From Jaminaea rosea (Eukaryota > Basidiomycota > Exobasidiomycetes > Microstromatales), in contig NW_020289994.1 in NCBI RefSeq assembly GCF_003144245.1, positions 62,001-126,000 on the forward strand: a stretch of DNA of 64,000 bases, given 5' to 3'. Positions 1-12,462 of the stretch are shown piece by piece (the first letter of the stretch is position 1; each line of letters starts with the position of its first letter). The translations under genes and the position numbers were made by a program. The notes beneath the pieces were generated by a model, which saw only the letters and a program-made list of their open reading frames with translations, had not been told where the DNA came from and did no database searches.

Positions 1-3000
1 GATGATAAGAGGTGGATGGGCGGGTGCGTGATACAGAGGGGAAGGGATGGAAGTTGTTCGCTGCCCTGATTAAGTGTTGGTCTCTTCTCTACCTAGCTAG
101 CTGCCCTCACGCGTAGACGCGCCTAACCACGAGCGGTGGATGCTCTTCGAGGTCAATGAGGAACAAAGGGGCGGCGGCGGCGGCGACAGCCCGCGCTGAC
201 GCCAACAATCGGCGTGCCCGAAGGGAGGAGACAAGGTAGTCTCAAAGCGCTCGTCGGTGGAGGAGGTAGTGCGCAGCACAGCGCGGTGATCAGGGTGAGG
301 CGATGGATGACGAACAAAGAGAGGGCGATGGGATTCGCGGGCGCTGAGATCCGCGGGCGCTGAGATCTGCGGGCGCAAGAGGGACAAGGTAAGATGGAGG
401 CGGTAGGAAGATGACAGCGATGCAAAGGTAGGGAGGACAAGGGTCGAGGTCGATTGGCAATCGTTTTCTGTTGTTGTTTGACCAGACGAGACGACTTGGC
501 TGTGGGTCCAGCCCGCATCGGCAGCAGCGACGGCGTAGCATGACATCGACGATGAGCGGCGACGAATGCAACACAGACGCACCTCGCTGCTCGAAAGGCT
601 CACACGGGCCAAGGCCAATTTCTGTCGCCCGCGCCTCGCTGCCGCCGCCCACCAGGGCCCCCGCCCCTTCCGCACCAACGTCTCCCACTCTCACTCTGTC
701 CAATCTCGTCTAGCTCCGAGCTTCTACTCGCTCTCGCTACCCTCGCTGCCCTCGCTCTCACTCTTGACCTCGATTGATGATCATCATGAACCATACACAG
801 AGCAGGAAAGCGACCCGGCTGTGCAAGGGGACGAGAGCAGCAGCACGAGCAGCAGCAGCAGCAACAGCGGCGGCGGCGGCGGCGGCGGAGAGGCGGGCAG
901 CAGCGGCGGCGGGTCAAAAGGCAAAGACGGCCTAGCCTGAATGTGATTGAAGACGTGTGGTTGCATGGTGCATCATCCGTCGGACAAGTCGAGACGGGCG
1001 ACCCAGCTCGTCGTCGTCGTCGTCGGCCCCGCCGCGCTCGTCGCTTCACTCGTCCAAACCATGTAGACGACACTCTCAACACCACCAAAAAAAAAATACA
1101 CAGATAAATTACAGGCCGGCCCGCGCAACTCGACGTCGGTCGATGCTCGACTCCCGACTGTCGACTGTACGGGGTACAGCCGCGCTCTTCTGCTCGGCGT
1201 CCTTGGCTGCTCATCGCGCTCATCGTCCTCAAAAGGAACACCAGACGTGCATAGATGATGCACTCAGTGATCGCGTCGTCGTCGTCGCTCCTTCAGTGCA
1301 CCCTCACTGACACCATCACCTCCTCTTTGTGCTCTCGCTTCTCTCGGTGAAGGCAAAGGCGGCGGGCGGCGCACAGGCACAGCTGCGTTGGCTCAAGGGT
1401 CTTTTTCCTGCCTTCGCCTCTGCCTCTACCGAAGTGTTGGTTTCGCCCGTCGCCGTGTCGCCGAACGTCCCGCGTTGTGGCACCCGCCGCATCTTGGCTG
1501 CTGCTGCAGCATCTGTCGCACGCGCTGCCCTCGCTGGTCTGAGTTGGTCTTGGGCGCGTGTGATGTGTTATTTGTTTGTGCCGCAAGAGACCGGCCGGAT
1601 CTCTCTGAATTGGCGGACAGTGGTGTCACGATTCCTGTCACATCGCGGCGCCATTTGAACCAAAAGCCAAGCCAAGCATCGCAGCAGGGGATACACCGAT
1701 GACGGCAACGTCGCCGCTCGTCGCTCGTCGCTCACTCAACACCCACCCTCAGATCTGCAACGTCGACACCTTCCAAAAGGAGAAAATAAAAGTGTGCGAA
1801 AGAGTGTCAAGTGGACTGATCAGGGTCCAGAGGAAGAAAGCAAAAGCCACCGACACCTTGTCCCGCTCCAGCACCAGCACCACTCTCCGCCGCGGTCACG
1901 GGGATTGGTTTAGAAATGGCTGTGTGCAAAGATTGACCGAGCGAGCATCGTCTTGCTACCTCGGCCGGCGTGGCCAGCTTAGCTGTCCATCTCTCGGCGG
2001 TGGCGTCTGTCAACGACAATGCCGCTCTTGGCTTTTCCGCGACCGTGATCTTGTCGCAGCCACGGCCCAATCCCGTCTCGTCTTCGCCTTCGTCTTTGTA
2101 ATGCTGTCCAACATTTGACTTCTCAATCGCACCTCCTTGCTCCCTCTCACCTCACCTTGCACCACACCTGCTTCTTCCCCGCATTAGACGCCGCCCCCGC
2201 ATCAGCTGCATCCAGGTCGTCCGCAGCTCGAATCTGAGGCTGAACACTGAAGCTTGAGCGTCGTCAGGCGTCGCGATCACTTTGCATTCTTCCCTCCGTC
2301 TTCTTTTCTCAGGCAAGGGGTCCTCGAACAATGGGCGACAAGCGACAAGACAGGCGATTCCCGTTCGGAGACAGGTACGCGTACGGGCTTCGTTCGCACG
2401 ATGCACGGCGCACGGGCTACGGTTCAACGCTACGGTGCCGACGCGGGTCGACGCAGCTGCAACGCACTGCGACGTGATGTGAGCAGACGAACGAGCCCGG
2501 ACGGGCCACTGGGTCAGCCAGACAGACGAGTACAGGCGCAGCGCAGTGTTGAGTTCAAGCCTTGCTCGTGCGACAAGACGTGCTGCAATCACTTCGAGAA
2601 TCACCGACATCGATCACCTTGAGCCTGGACAGGGACGCAGGCGTACTCACGCCTCGCCTTGCATGTGGCTGGAAAACAAGCGGGTCAGTGCGGCGACGAA
2701 AATGGACAGCCACAGTCGCGACTGACGTAGCCGGGTCCCTTGCCCGATTGAGTGGCTGGGTCGAGCGAAGCCCGTGTGACCCTTCCAAGCCCCCTCCCAC
2801 CAGCAGCATCAGCCTCTTTGCAGTGGTGCTAGCCCCATGTCTCAGTCTCGGCGTCTTGGCCTCCCACGTCACCTTGGCGTTTGACGGCCGGGGATTCCTA
2901 ATTCTCCACGTCTCTTTGCTCCGTACCTCGTTCCTCCGTTGAATTAATGAATCACCCAGCAACCTCTCACGCCACACTTCAAGCCACGTCGTCGTCGTCG

Positions 3001-3385
3001 TCGTCGTCGACGCCCGAACGAACGAATCTGCTCGTAGGGTTCACCCACCGCCGCGGGCGCCGCAGATCTGCTGCTGCCGGCCCCCCTTGCAGATCAGAAG
3101 ACTTCGCCTAGGTGATTGAAACAGAGGCGAACAGGTCGTGCGACATAATACGATTCGTGGTGCGACATAATCGATACTATCACCTGCCAGGGGTAGAGGG
3201 GCGGTAGCGAGCAGAGTAGCGTGAAGGTTGTTGCGGACGGGCATGGTCGCGCTCGGTAAATCCGTGAGAAGGGCGAGCATGACGTTAGCGGCAACCTTGC
3301 AATGCTGTTGTGCTGGTAATTGAGGTGATGATACATTGCCGGCTCCGGCCACGTCTGCCAGCAGGGCTGGTCCCTCCTCGTTGGC
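1..3385. other. Gene-free stretch at left edge
   Basis: I find no convincing gene in this 3.4 kb. The open frames here are short, rich in Arg, Ser or Cys, overlap in several frames, and resemble no family I know. A GGC/AGC-rich tract near 838-912 makes a Ser/Gly-rich frame that ends at 940. GTC-type trinucleotide runs lie near 1008-1022 and 2988-3010. The right end should hold the 3' UTR of NOP14. The rest may be the long upstream region of a gene beyond the left edge. Confidence 0.4.
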
Positions 3386-6300
3386 TCACTTTCCTCCTCC
3401 CTCCTTCCTCCGTCTCGTCATCCTCTCCTTCTCTCTCTCCCTCCTCTTCTCCTCACTTCGCTCCTCCCCCAATGCAGCCGTGATCTTGCCAATCTTCCTA
3501 TTGTACTCCTTTGCCTCCTCTCGTCTCTCCTCAGCACGATGCTGTGCCAAGAACTGCGCATCACGTCTGAGTTCGCGAACGGCGCCCTTCTTCTCTTTTC
3601 GGACGAGAGCGCGCAACTTGGCGGCCTGGGCGCGTTCGGCATCGGGGTCGGAGGAGCCGCGACCGTTGTCGTAACGGCGGGAACCACGACCTCCGTCGTC
3701 GAATTTGGGGATGAAGGAGGCAAGGGGGACGGCACGGTGCGCGTGAAGGGTGATGGGGCGGCGCGAGGACTGTGCGACACGCAGCTTTGTCTCGAGGTGT
3801 GTGAGGGTCATCCCGATGGGTGATGCCGCGCCCTTGTCGCTGTCCGCAACGAGGGCAAGGATGGCCCGTACAGGCTCAAAGAGCTCGATGTACGCCGCCG
3901 TCCCTTCGTAGAGGGTCGAGAGAGACACAACGAGGCTGAGAGCTACGCAGAGCAAGTCTTGCGCGGCGTCTGAGCCCGTAACGCGCCCGCTCAGCAGCCC
4001 AAAGAGGTCGGCACGACGGCCATCCTCTGGCAAACTGCTCACATTGAGCCCCTCGGCGTGCCTCTCACCGAAGTCCGGCGTAGGCACGGCGTATCGTCTA
4101 CAGATCTCCATCGCCTGTGCTCGTGTCTTGCGCTTGTTGATGGGCAAGAGCAGTAGAACGGCGTTTGTGACGGCATTGATCACCTCGGGCACCATCCTCT
4201 TCGCTTCACCGGCCTGCTGCTGCACCACCAAGCTCGTGAGGAAAAGGCTCGCCGCAAGATCCGAATGTGATCGAATGCGACAGTGCGCGAGATAGTGTGC
4301 CTCTAGTAGCATGAGTGGGGTAGTGACCGGGTGGTTGAGGTCGGATGTAGGCCAGATCAACCCCGCGAGACGGAGGAGTGCAAGCTCGGCGGCTCCGGGC
4401 GATGTCCTGTTCTCAGGGTTGATGGCCCCGCGCGAGAGGCCGCGGGTGAGGTTGCGCTCCATGAGACTGATCTTGGTGACGAAGTGGTGTGCTGCTGCCC
4501 GAGGGTAAGCGGTGCTCAGCTCGAAGAGCGGTGCGAGTAGCGAGTCGACACAGGACGAGTGCGCGTGACTGCTCTCTTGATCCTCCTCCACGCTGGCTGC
4601 TCTGGCCTCGTAGAGAGCATGGTCGAGTAGTACGCCGATGAAGGCTTGCAGCTTGAACTTGTTGTCCTCTGCGAGCGAGGGGTGGTGCAGAGCGCGGATG
4701 CGTTTGATGACGAGGGGGACTTGCGAGGGGTCGACAGAGTGGGTACTGAGGATGTTGAGGAAGTCTTTGTGCGCTGAAGGGCAGGGAAAGGTGAAGGGAA
4801 GGGCGGGAGCCTTTGCAGCGGTACCGGCGGCCTTGGGCTTCGCAGCTGGCTTAGCAGACTTGATGGCGGAAGCGGTTCTCGTCTCGCCCTCTTCTTCGCT
4901 GTCGTCTCCGCCGCCTTCCATAGCCTCGCCGTAGCCGTCCACCTCAAGAGCTTCGTCTTGCTCCTCTTCACTCTCCTCCTCGTCGTCGTCGTCGTCGTCC
5001 TCTTCCCCCTGATCGTCCTCGCCCTCGCCCAATCCGCTACCCAAACCATAGATATCAGCAGCAGTCTGTCCCTCTCCATCCACGAAGTCATCGTCGAGAT
5101 CGTCGCCCTGAGCTGCCCTCTTCTCCCCTCTCGGTCTACCTCTACCACTCTCTTCGTCATCGGAGTCATCGACCTCACCCCTCATCCTCTTCAGCCTAGA
5201 CTTCTCCGCCTTCCTCAGCTCCTCCGCCTCTTCCTCTGCCAACTCCTCCTCTGTCTTGAGCCTTTCCTGCGGTTTCGCTCGACGCTCAAATGCCAGCTCG
5301 CGGACAAAGCTGTCGTACTCTGCGGCCTTTTTCTTCTCTGCAGAGGGGCCAGCCACAGCGCCAGCAGCAAAGGTGGACGCCTCGCCATCCGCCGCCCCCG
5401 GTTGGGGCTTCGGTGGCACAGGCGCCTGCATGAGCAGGCCCCGAATATCGCCCAACTCGTCGTCCAGCTGAGCACGCAGCTCGTCATCGGCGTCACGCAT
5501 CTGCTGACGCTCCATCTTATGCATCTTGCTCTTGGCCATGACCTCGCGCATCACCTCTGCTTTCGTCTTTGGCCCAGATGAGCTCTCTCCTGCTCCTTCC
5601 TCGAAGCCGCCAAAGTGGTCTGCGCCTGTGGTGTAGGAGTCGATTTGGCCTGCTGCAGATGCCGCAAAGAGGAGAGGAGAGGAAGTGAGTCCCAGCTGCT
5701 CGCGTGAAATGAAGTATCCGCCTCGCGTGATGGCTCAGAAATCTCCAGTAGAACTTTTTGCTCCCATCGTCTTGCGACGTCTATCGAGAGGATGATATAA
5801 ACAGAATGGGCGCCACGATGGTGCGCAATTCATCTTTGCCGGCTGCGGATCCCACGTAGATTCTGTGCGGGTACTCACCTCCATCTTCATCAATGTCGCC
5901 CAGCATGGGGAGATTGCCCATTCCAGAGAGGGAGCGACCAAAATGGGTGAGTTCCCTGCACACGGCGATGAGCAAATGGTCAGCAACCACGAGCATTGGG
6001 GAGCAGTGCAACTACCTCATCCATCGCAAGGCAACACTCACTCTTCCTGCCCCTCCTCATCGTTCAAGCTGAATAGCGCAGCCTTTTTTCCCTTGCCCCC
6101 ACCTGAACCTGCACCCTTCTGCTTTTCCCTTGTGAAACGCTCCAACATCCTCTCCTCGGGCGTCATTGTCGCATCGCTCTCTCCAAATCTGCGATCGATG
6201 AAAGTACTCGAGCGATTACGGTTCTGGTACTCTGGCAACAAGGTCGCGGCTCTCTGGGCAAGTCCACCCTGCTTGGCTAGGCCGGGACGACCGACTGCTC

Positions 6301-6547
6301 CCTTGACTTTTCTTCCCAGGACTTCATGCTTTTGCTTGGTGACCTTTTCGTCGAAAGGGTTGAAACGTCGATCGTCTTTGATGCGGGCGAGAGCAGCTCG
6401 TCTTGCGGCGGCGGTATCCTGCTCCGAAGCTTGAGCGCCACGCTTGCGCTTCTTGGCTGCTGCGGACTCTTGACGGCGGTCATTGATGCCGCTGTCCTTG
6501 ACCTGCCGCTTGAGTTGGGCTAGCTGGGAGCCCGATGAGCCTGCCAT
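3386..6547 (-). CDS. NOP14: Nucleolar complex protein 14 (SSU processome factor)
   Basis: NOP14 is a nucleolar component of the 90S pre-ribosome (SSU processome), needed for 18S rRNA maturation and 40S export. I place three exons: 6547-6042, 5955-5879 and 5649-3386; phases close to 948 aa. The N-terminus carries a basic KKRKRG patch and the family phrases RRFNPFDEKVTKQKHEVLGRK and YQNRNRSSTFIDRRFGE. The short middle exon gives GRSLSGMGNLPMLGDIDEDG. A long acidic Asp/Glu tract follows near residues 390-430, then the helical C-terminal domain ending in a Lys/Arg-rich tail. Length fits the family (800-950 aa). The first ATG giving MAGSSGSQLAQLKRQ was chosen over an in-frame ATG 90 bases upstream because family members start this way. 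It is transcribed divergently from GRIM-19, with 235 bp between the start codons. Confidence 0.95.
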
Positions 6548-6782
6548 GCTGCTGAGCGGTAGGAGAAGCAGGCGTGGCGATAATGTGATGTAGGATGAGA
6601 AGGTTGAGCGCCAAAGCTCGCTCGGCACAGGCACCAAAATTTGACGGTCCGCCGCCTAGTTGAGAGGTGTCAACGTCTCGAGTCGGATCGGAAGCGGATG
6701 CCCCGGCCAAGCCGAGACGACGTTGCGGGCCAGAGGCGACGGCGACGATCCTCGAGGCTTCGCATTCATCATCAGCATCAGC

Positions 6783-7467
6783 ATGAGCGGTGGTGAGTAG
6801 GCGGGCGAGCGCGAGCAGATTACCAGCAGCATAGCAGCAAGCTCACAGATGTATCCTCTCCTCACCTCTACCAGTCCCATACAATCAGTGAGCCCTCTCT
6901 CGCCTCCTTTCCTCGGACAAGGACGAACAGCTTTGCTCACCCATTACCTCTCACCCCCTCCCACTCCCCCGCGCAGAGATCTGCCCCCGCAGGGAGGCTA
7001 TCAGCCCATCAGATACAAGCGAAATCTCCCTGCCCGCGGTCCCGGAGGACTCGCCATCTTCGGTGGTGTCCTCGCTATCTGCACATACGGCTTCTACAAG
7101 GTTGCGACGGGCAACATCGAGAAGAGGTGAGCTAGTCTCGTAGCCCGGCCTCTGTTCTCTCACCTCATCTTTTGCTGACGACCATTACGATTTTCTCCTT
7201 CTCCTCCTCTCCCTCTCTCTTCTCCTTCCTCTCAATAACCACTGCAATCGTTCCTACTCGCGCAGGGAACTCGCTCGCGAACATGCCTGGTCGCGCATTC
7301 ATCTCGTCCCCCTCCTCCAAGCAGAGGCAGACCGAGACTCGTACCGCCGTGAGCAGGCCAATCTGGCCAGGGAAAAGGAGATTATGAAGGACGTGCCTGG
7401 TTGGGAGGCCGGTAAGAGCGTGTACCATTCTCAGCGATACCAGCCGAGGAACTTTGTGGTCATGTGA
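6783..7467 (+). CDS. NDUFA13: NADH:ubiquinone oxidoreductase subunit GRIM-19
   Basis: This is an accessory subunit of mitochondrial complex I in the inner membrane. Three exons are proposed: 6783-6792, 6979-7126 and 7266-7467, closing to 119 aa. The first coding exon is only 10 nt (M-S-G plus one base). The protein begins MSGDLPPQGGYQPIRYKRNLP, has a hydrophobic segment GGLAIFGGVLAICTYGFYKV around residues 28-47, and continues with a helical charged stretch containing KDVPGWEAGKSVYHSQRYQP, a GRIM-19 hallmark. The exon 2 acceptor is AG at 6977-6978 rather than the AG two bases earlier, because only this one keeps frame. The gene shows the organism keeps a proton-pumping complex I. Confidence 0.95.
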
Positions 7468-7690
7468 GCGGGGGGAGACTGTTAATGAGATACGGTTGCA
7501 CGCACGTACGCTCGTACGACCTGCCAGGAAATGAAGAATGGGCAGGGGTTGTCACACCCAGACAGACACACTCAGGCTCTCTCCAGCCTCGACGTCATTA
7601 TCAACGAGTGATAGCATTTACGGCCCTATGCGCACGCCGTCACTACTTCTACACATCAAACAGACCCCATCGCTGCACGCCACGCCCGGC

Positions 7691-9160
7691 TCAAAGCTGG
7701 TCAAGCACCGCCTTGGTGAAGTCACTGGTCGTGCTGCTACCGCCTACATCGGCCGTCCTGACCTTGCCCTCCTCGATGACCTTGTACACCGCCCCAGCAA
7801 TCGCGTCAGCCTGGGTGTCCAAGCCCAGATGCCTGAGCATCATCGTCGCGCTCAACAACATAGCCGTGGGGTTGGCCTTGTTCTGCGTCGCGATGTCCTT
7901 GGCAACGTGTCGGCATCCAGGCTCGTACAGCGCAAAGTCGCGGCCGATGTTGGCGCCGGGCACCACGCCGGGTCCACCGACGAGGGCGGCTCCGATGTTG
8001 GTGACGATGTTGCCGTACAGGTTAGGCATGACCATGACGTCGAACTGGCCGGGCTTGCCGACGAGCTGCATAGAAGTGTTGTCCACAATCATGTCGCCCG
8101 TAGTGATGCCGGAGTTCTCGTACTGCTTCGCCACATCCCTGAAAGTGTTGAGGAACAAGCCGTCGCCCAGCTTCATGATGTTAGCCTTGTGCACGCAGAC
8201 GACGCGCTTGCGGCCGTTCTTGAGCGCAAAGTCAAAGGCAAAGCGAGCAATTCGCTCTGCGCCTGCTCGGGTCGAGACCTTGAGGGATTCGACTACGCCG
8301 GGGACAGACGAGTGCTCGAGACCAGAGTACTCGCCCTCGGTGTTCTCACGGACGATGACGATGTCGACGTCCTTGTGGCGGGTCGGGAAGCCGGGCAGAG
8401 ACTTGCAGAGGGTCAGCGAGGCGTAGATGTCGAGGCGTTGGCGGAGGGCGACGTTCCAGCCTAGAAGGGCGGGAGAAATGATCAGCTCGAGCGCTGGAAG
8501 TGCCGAAAAAGTCAACATCGCGCCGCAACTCACTGTTGTGGGCAGAAGCGTCAATAGGAGTGTACATGGAGCCCTTGAGCCCGACCTTGTTGCGGCGCAA
8601 GCTCTCCATTGCCTCCTGAGAGCGTGAGAGGACGGCAGACTGTGAGCATCGTAACAGGGGATCGAGCCGTCTCTTCTGCGGGCACGGCGCACCTTGAAAA
8701 GCTTCTCTGAGCCGTGCGTCTCGCCCGAAACGTTGTACTCCTCCCACTCAATGGGGACGTTCAAGCTGGAGAAGACCTCCTTGACCGAGCCCGTGATCTC
8801 CTTGCCGATCTGCGCGGGCGAGAGGGAGTGCGAAGTTGTGGCCGATCAGCGATCATGCAAAGGATCTACGCAGCATTCCTCGATCGCGAGGTTGTACGCA
8901 CACCATCACCGGGGATCAGAGTGACCGTGTAGACGCCACCGTACTTGGTGGGTGTCTGTGGGCGATGGAAGGGGTAGAGACGTGTCAGTTGAACAGGCCC
9001 GTTTCCTTGTCCACCCGGCGGTCGCTGCGCTGCGCTGCGTGTTGCTCACCCTGGCCGACGGGATCCTCTGCGACCCAACGCTGAGCGTCGAAGCAGCCCT
9101 AGTAGCGAGGGAGGACTGAGCCAGAGGAGCCCCCCTGACCAATGATCGGAGTGCGGACAT
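7691..9160 (-). CDS. IDH1: NAD-dependent isocitrate dehydrogenase, regulatory subunit (mitochondrial)
   Basis: The enzyme oxidises isocitrate to 2-oxoglutarate in the TCA cycle; this subunit resembles yeast Idh1, the allosteric AMP/citrate-binding partner of Idh2. Five exons: 9160-9050, 8955-8902, 8809-8693, 8615-8534 and 8460-7691, closing to 377 aa. The first exon encodes an Arg/Ser/Ala-rich mitochondrial presequence ([15 protein letters not shown]). Exon 2 holds the nucleotide-site start TLIPGDG; the last exon holds [46 protein letters not shown] and the C-terminal [13 protein letters not shown]. The donor after GDG is GTGCGT, two bases past a GTGTGC that would break the frame. Its 3' end faces GRIM-19 223 bp away. 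Assignment to Idh1 rather than Idh2 rests on overall likeness to yeast Idh1. Confidence 0.93.
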
Positions 9161-10731
9161 GACAATGAAGCGTGAGGGTGAAGAGGGTAAGCTGCGAGAG
9201 GTAGAGATGGTGATGAGAAGGGCGCAAGCGGCAGTCGTAAAGGTGTTCCTCTCGCTCTCTCTCTCGTCCTCGCCGCCTCTCCGTCCGCCCGCTCGCCCGC
9301 CCGCGCTGAGAAGTTCTAGCCTGCCCTCCTCGCTGCCCGGCCTAGGCGGCCGAGACGAGGCGACACGCGGGCTGGCAGGCAGACGGACGCCCACGCTTCG
9401 CCCATGCTCGCCCACCTGGAAGAGACGGAGAGAGGCGGAGACAAGCAGCAGCGATTAGCCGTGAGGTGGGAGAGAGGGAGTAAGAGCAAGAGCCATGGCC
9501 ATGCGAGAGGGGCATCCCAAATCTAAGATTGGATCGACTGGTCAAGACGACAATCAGGTCTGATGTCGTTGGGACCAAGACATAGCACACCGCTGCGCCA
9601 CGGCGTTGTCCCACACCGCTCACTGATCGTCTTCGTCACGCCAAGCCAAGAGAGTGAGTGAGCGCAGGAGCGAGAGAGCGACCAAGTCAGCCTGCCCTGC
9701 TCGCTCGCCTTCGTAGCATGAACAGCCGTCTATTGTTGGTTCAACGTCCTCCTCAATGTGATCCATAGCACGATGCGTAGCACGAGCCTTTTGAACGACT
9801 TCTTCTCGCTCCCCGGTCCTTCTTCACGCTCGCTCCCCTCCCCCTCGTTCTCGCTCGGTCGCTCATAAGCTCGCCGCCGCCGCCCATGATTTCGTACCTG
9901 AAGCTGCTCCATCTCTTCCCATCGCCTCTGCCTCGCCCGGGCACCCGCACCCGCTGCCGCTGCCGCTGACCCAGCCATTCAACGAGAAGAGAGGGCGGCG
10001 CGGGCGTAGGCATGCGAGCTGGCTGGACGGACGGGCGGGCTGAGGCAAAAAGTCAAGGAAAGACGATGCCGATGCTCGTCGTTGATCCCCGCTCGACTGT
10101 CTCTCGCTCGTGGCTCCGGTCGTGCAGCACCAGGCAAGCAAGCAGCCAAAGACGCTCGGCGCTCGACGCTCGACGCTCGACGAGTCTCACTCAGCCCGCC
10201 TTAGCCTAGTCTTCTTGGTCTTGGCCGAAGCAGCAGCGGCAGCAGCAGCAGGAGCAGTGAAGGCAAAGGTGACGAAATCCTGCTCGCTGCTCTCTCATCG
10301 AAATCGGTCGGCGCACGGCGCAGAACGCAGAAGGATCATCCAAGCCTGGCGTAGCGGCGGGGGAGCCAGCCTCGTTTCGTCGTCTGTCTGTCTAGTCTGT
10401 CGTCGTCGCCGTTGCTGCGTTTGCCCTGGCAGATCGAAGGGCGGAGCAGGTGCAGAGCTTGCGCAAGACAGAGACGGTCATTTCCTCCGATCTCACCAAA
10501 CGCGGCGCAGCGAGCAAAATCGCTTCTCCATCTTCCGTCCTCCTCCCCCCATCCTCCTATCCTTCCTGCAGCATAGCGTATCGCCACCATCCAGCGCATC
10601 CAGTTTCGTTGGAAGGGTAGAGACTTGGCTTCGATTCTCAAAAAGAAAGCGGGCAGCCCACATCGCCCCATCCTCGCAGCCATCGTCGTAGTCGTCGTCG
10701 TCGTCCCGGCGGTCCGCCACTCGCAGCCGCC
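9161..10731. promoter_or_regulatory. Long divergent intergenic region, IDH1 / membrane protein
   Basis: About 1.6 kb between two divergent start codons with no believable reading frame. It is mixed purine/pyrimidine-rich sequence with CT-rich stretches near 9249-9300 and a short tandem GACGCTCGAC-like repeat near 10157-10185. I see nothing else in it. It must contain both promoters; the membrane-protein gene may have a long 5' leader. Confidence 0.4.
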
Positions 10732-12462
10732 ATGGGCCAACCGGCGACGGCGGGCATCATCGTGGCCTGCATCTTCGTAGGCATGGCTGTCGCCTACTTT
10801 GGTTATCGAGGCTACGCAAAATGGCATCGCCACCGCAACTCGCCTAGCGACGAAGAACTGCCACCCATCCGACAGCCGCTGGGGAGCACATACGGGACGA
10901 ATGCAGGTAGCTATGGATTTGCGGGCGCAGGGGCAGGCTCATTGGCCGCTTCGCCTGGCACACCAGAGTATGGCTCGACGTGGAGGGCGGGTAGTGCGAG
11001 TAAGAGCTCCTTTGCTATGGAGAGGCCCGGCAGCATCTACGGCGGGGCCCTTTCGTCCCATTTTGACGGCAAGGAAGGATCCTCATCTTATGGTCGCCAC
11101 TCACGAGCGCAGAGTCTCGCAGGGCTCAGCTCGCCACTTTCTCCTGGCGGCGGCGGCGGCGGCGGTGGCAGCAGCCAGGATGCTTCTCCGCACACCACAT
11201 CACCGTATGGCTACCCAGGAGAACAGGGCTCTCTCGCCGAGCTGGGCGTAGTGGCGATGCCGCAGCGCGTCGCTTCGCCCGACGCCGTCTCAGACGCTGG
11301 TGGGCCATCCGCGCGTCCACGGACGATGAGCTCTTCGTCCTCAACTATGACCCTCAGACGGAGCTATGCAGGCAGTACGGACTATCTCAACAGTAGTGCG
11401 AGGCGGAATTCACAGCTGTTTGGGAGTAGTGGATCCTCCACTTACGGAGGCGGAGGAGGTGGTGCCGGACCTTCAAAGCGCGATAGCTACTTGCCGCACC
11501 TGCCTTCCAATCGAGATGCGATCCAGATTGTGCCACCGCAGCCCCTGGGCATTGGCCTAGGCGGAATGGCTACAGCGAAGGATCAGAGAACGCTCGCCTT
11601 CTCCAAGCAGTCGGGCATTGGGCTCGGGGAGGAGGCTTTTGGCGAGGGCAACTACAGCTGGAACGAGGCGGCTGCCGCAGCTGCTCAGCAGGAAGGTGGC
11701 CAACAGCCTCAACGTAGCCTATCTCCTGGAAGTGTAAGCGGGAGCATCGGCGCGCATCAGCTACATCGCTATCTTCAAGAAGGACCGTTAGGTCGGGCTG
11801 CCGGTGTGGAGCGCAGAGGAAGCCCTTCGGCGAGCGATGTAGGCGCAGGGTCTGCGGCGGGATCGATCATGAATAGGCCGCGTACTACCAGCCACGCAGG
11901 CGGGGCAAGCATTAACAGCAGCAGCGGCTTCGCCCCACCGTTGCGTCAGGGGACTCCGCACTCCAACTATAACAGCACTACAGCCAACAGCTCCCCAATC
12001 TTAGGCGCCTTCGGTTCCTCTTCAGCCGCCGCCTACCCACCTCAGCCACCCTCCAAAGAGCAGCAGCAGCAGCAGCAGCAGCCCTCTACCCAGCATCACG
12101 CAACCGCATCCCGCGATGAGGTTGCCTCTCGTTCTGGCTCGGGATCGGCCGGCTCACCCTCTGCGGCGGCTTCTGCCTCTGGCTCCGGCTCTGGCTCGGG
12201 CTCGAGGTCCGGTGGCTCGCAATCGACGAACGAACATCATCGTACGCACGAGAGCATGTCGTCTTCCACGACGAAGACGTCGCAGCATGAGGAGTGGGCG
12301 CCGAGTGGAGGAGGGGTCCCACCGGTGGAGAAGGTAGGGGCAAAGGAAGGGTTGGAGTCGAATGATGAGCCTTTGGGCATCAATGCGCCTAGCACAGAGG
12401 CGATACAGCAGCAGCAGGAGCAGCAGCCACCGCCGCAGAGTGCGGCGACGATGGTCTCCTAA
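10732..12462 (+). CDS. Single-pass membrane protein with long disordered tail, unknown function
   Basis: One uninterrupted frame of 576 aa. I do not recognise a family. The N-terminus is MGQPATAG followed by a transmembrane segment, IIVACIFVGMAVAYFGYRGY (residues about 9-28), then a basic stop-transfer patch KWHRHR. This predicts a short outside N-terminus and a cytoplasmic remainder. The rest is low complexity: Ser/Gly-rich blocks, a Gly run near residues 139-145, a Gln run near 445-450, an alternating Gly-Ser tract near 479-493, and a Gln/Pro-rich end. Several SYGG/STYG phrases recur. Such layout is common in fungal cell-surface or polarity adaptors, but no function can be assigned. Codon use matches its neighbours and the ATG sits directly after a CGCAGCC context. 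Confidence 0.75.
   Translation: MGQPATAGIIVACIFVGMAVAYFGYRGYAKWHRHRNSPSDEELPPIRQPLGSTYGTNAGSYGFAGAGAGSLAASPGTPEYGSTWRAGSASKSSFAMERPGSIYGGALSSHFDGKEGSSSYGRHSRAQSLAGLSSPLSPGGGGGGGGSSQDASPHTTSPYGYPGEQGSLAELGVVAMPQRVASPDAVSDAGGPSARPRTMSSSSSTMTLRRSYAGSTDYLNSSARRNSQLFGSSGSSTYGGGGGGAGPSKRDSYLPHLPSNRDAIQIVPPQPLGIGLGGMATAKDQRTLAFSKQSGIGLGEEAFGEGNYSWNEAAAAAAQQEGGQQPQRSLSPGSVSGSIGAHQLHRYLQEGPLGRAAGVERRGSPSASDVGAGSAAGSIMNRPRTTSHAGGASINSSSGFAPPLRQGTPHSNYNSTTANSSPILGAFGSSSAAAYPPQPPSKEQQQQQQQPSTQHHATASRDEVASRSGSGSAGSPSAAASASGSGSGSGSRSGGSQSTNEHHRTHESMSSSTTKTSQHEEWAPSGGGVPPVEKVGAKEGLESNDEPLGINAPSTEAIQQQQEQQPPPQSAATMVS

Noticed and set aside
600-1241. 213-codon minus-strand frame with Cys and Arg runs
   Set aside because: It is the reverse reading of a GGC/AGC repeat; no family likeness and competing frames overlap it.
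6548-6637. Upstream in-frame start for NOP14 adding 30 residues
   Set aside because: The added MVPVPSELW... segment is hydrophobic and unlike any NOP14 start, while MAGSSGSQLAQLKRQ fits the family.
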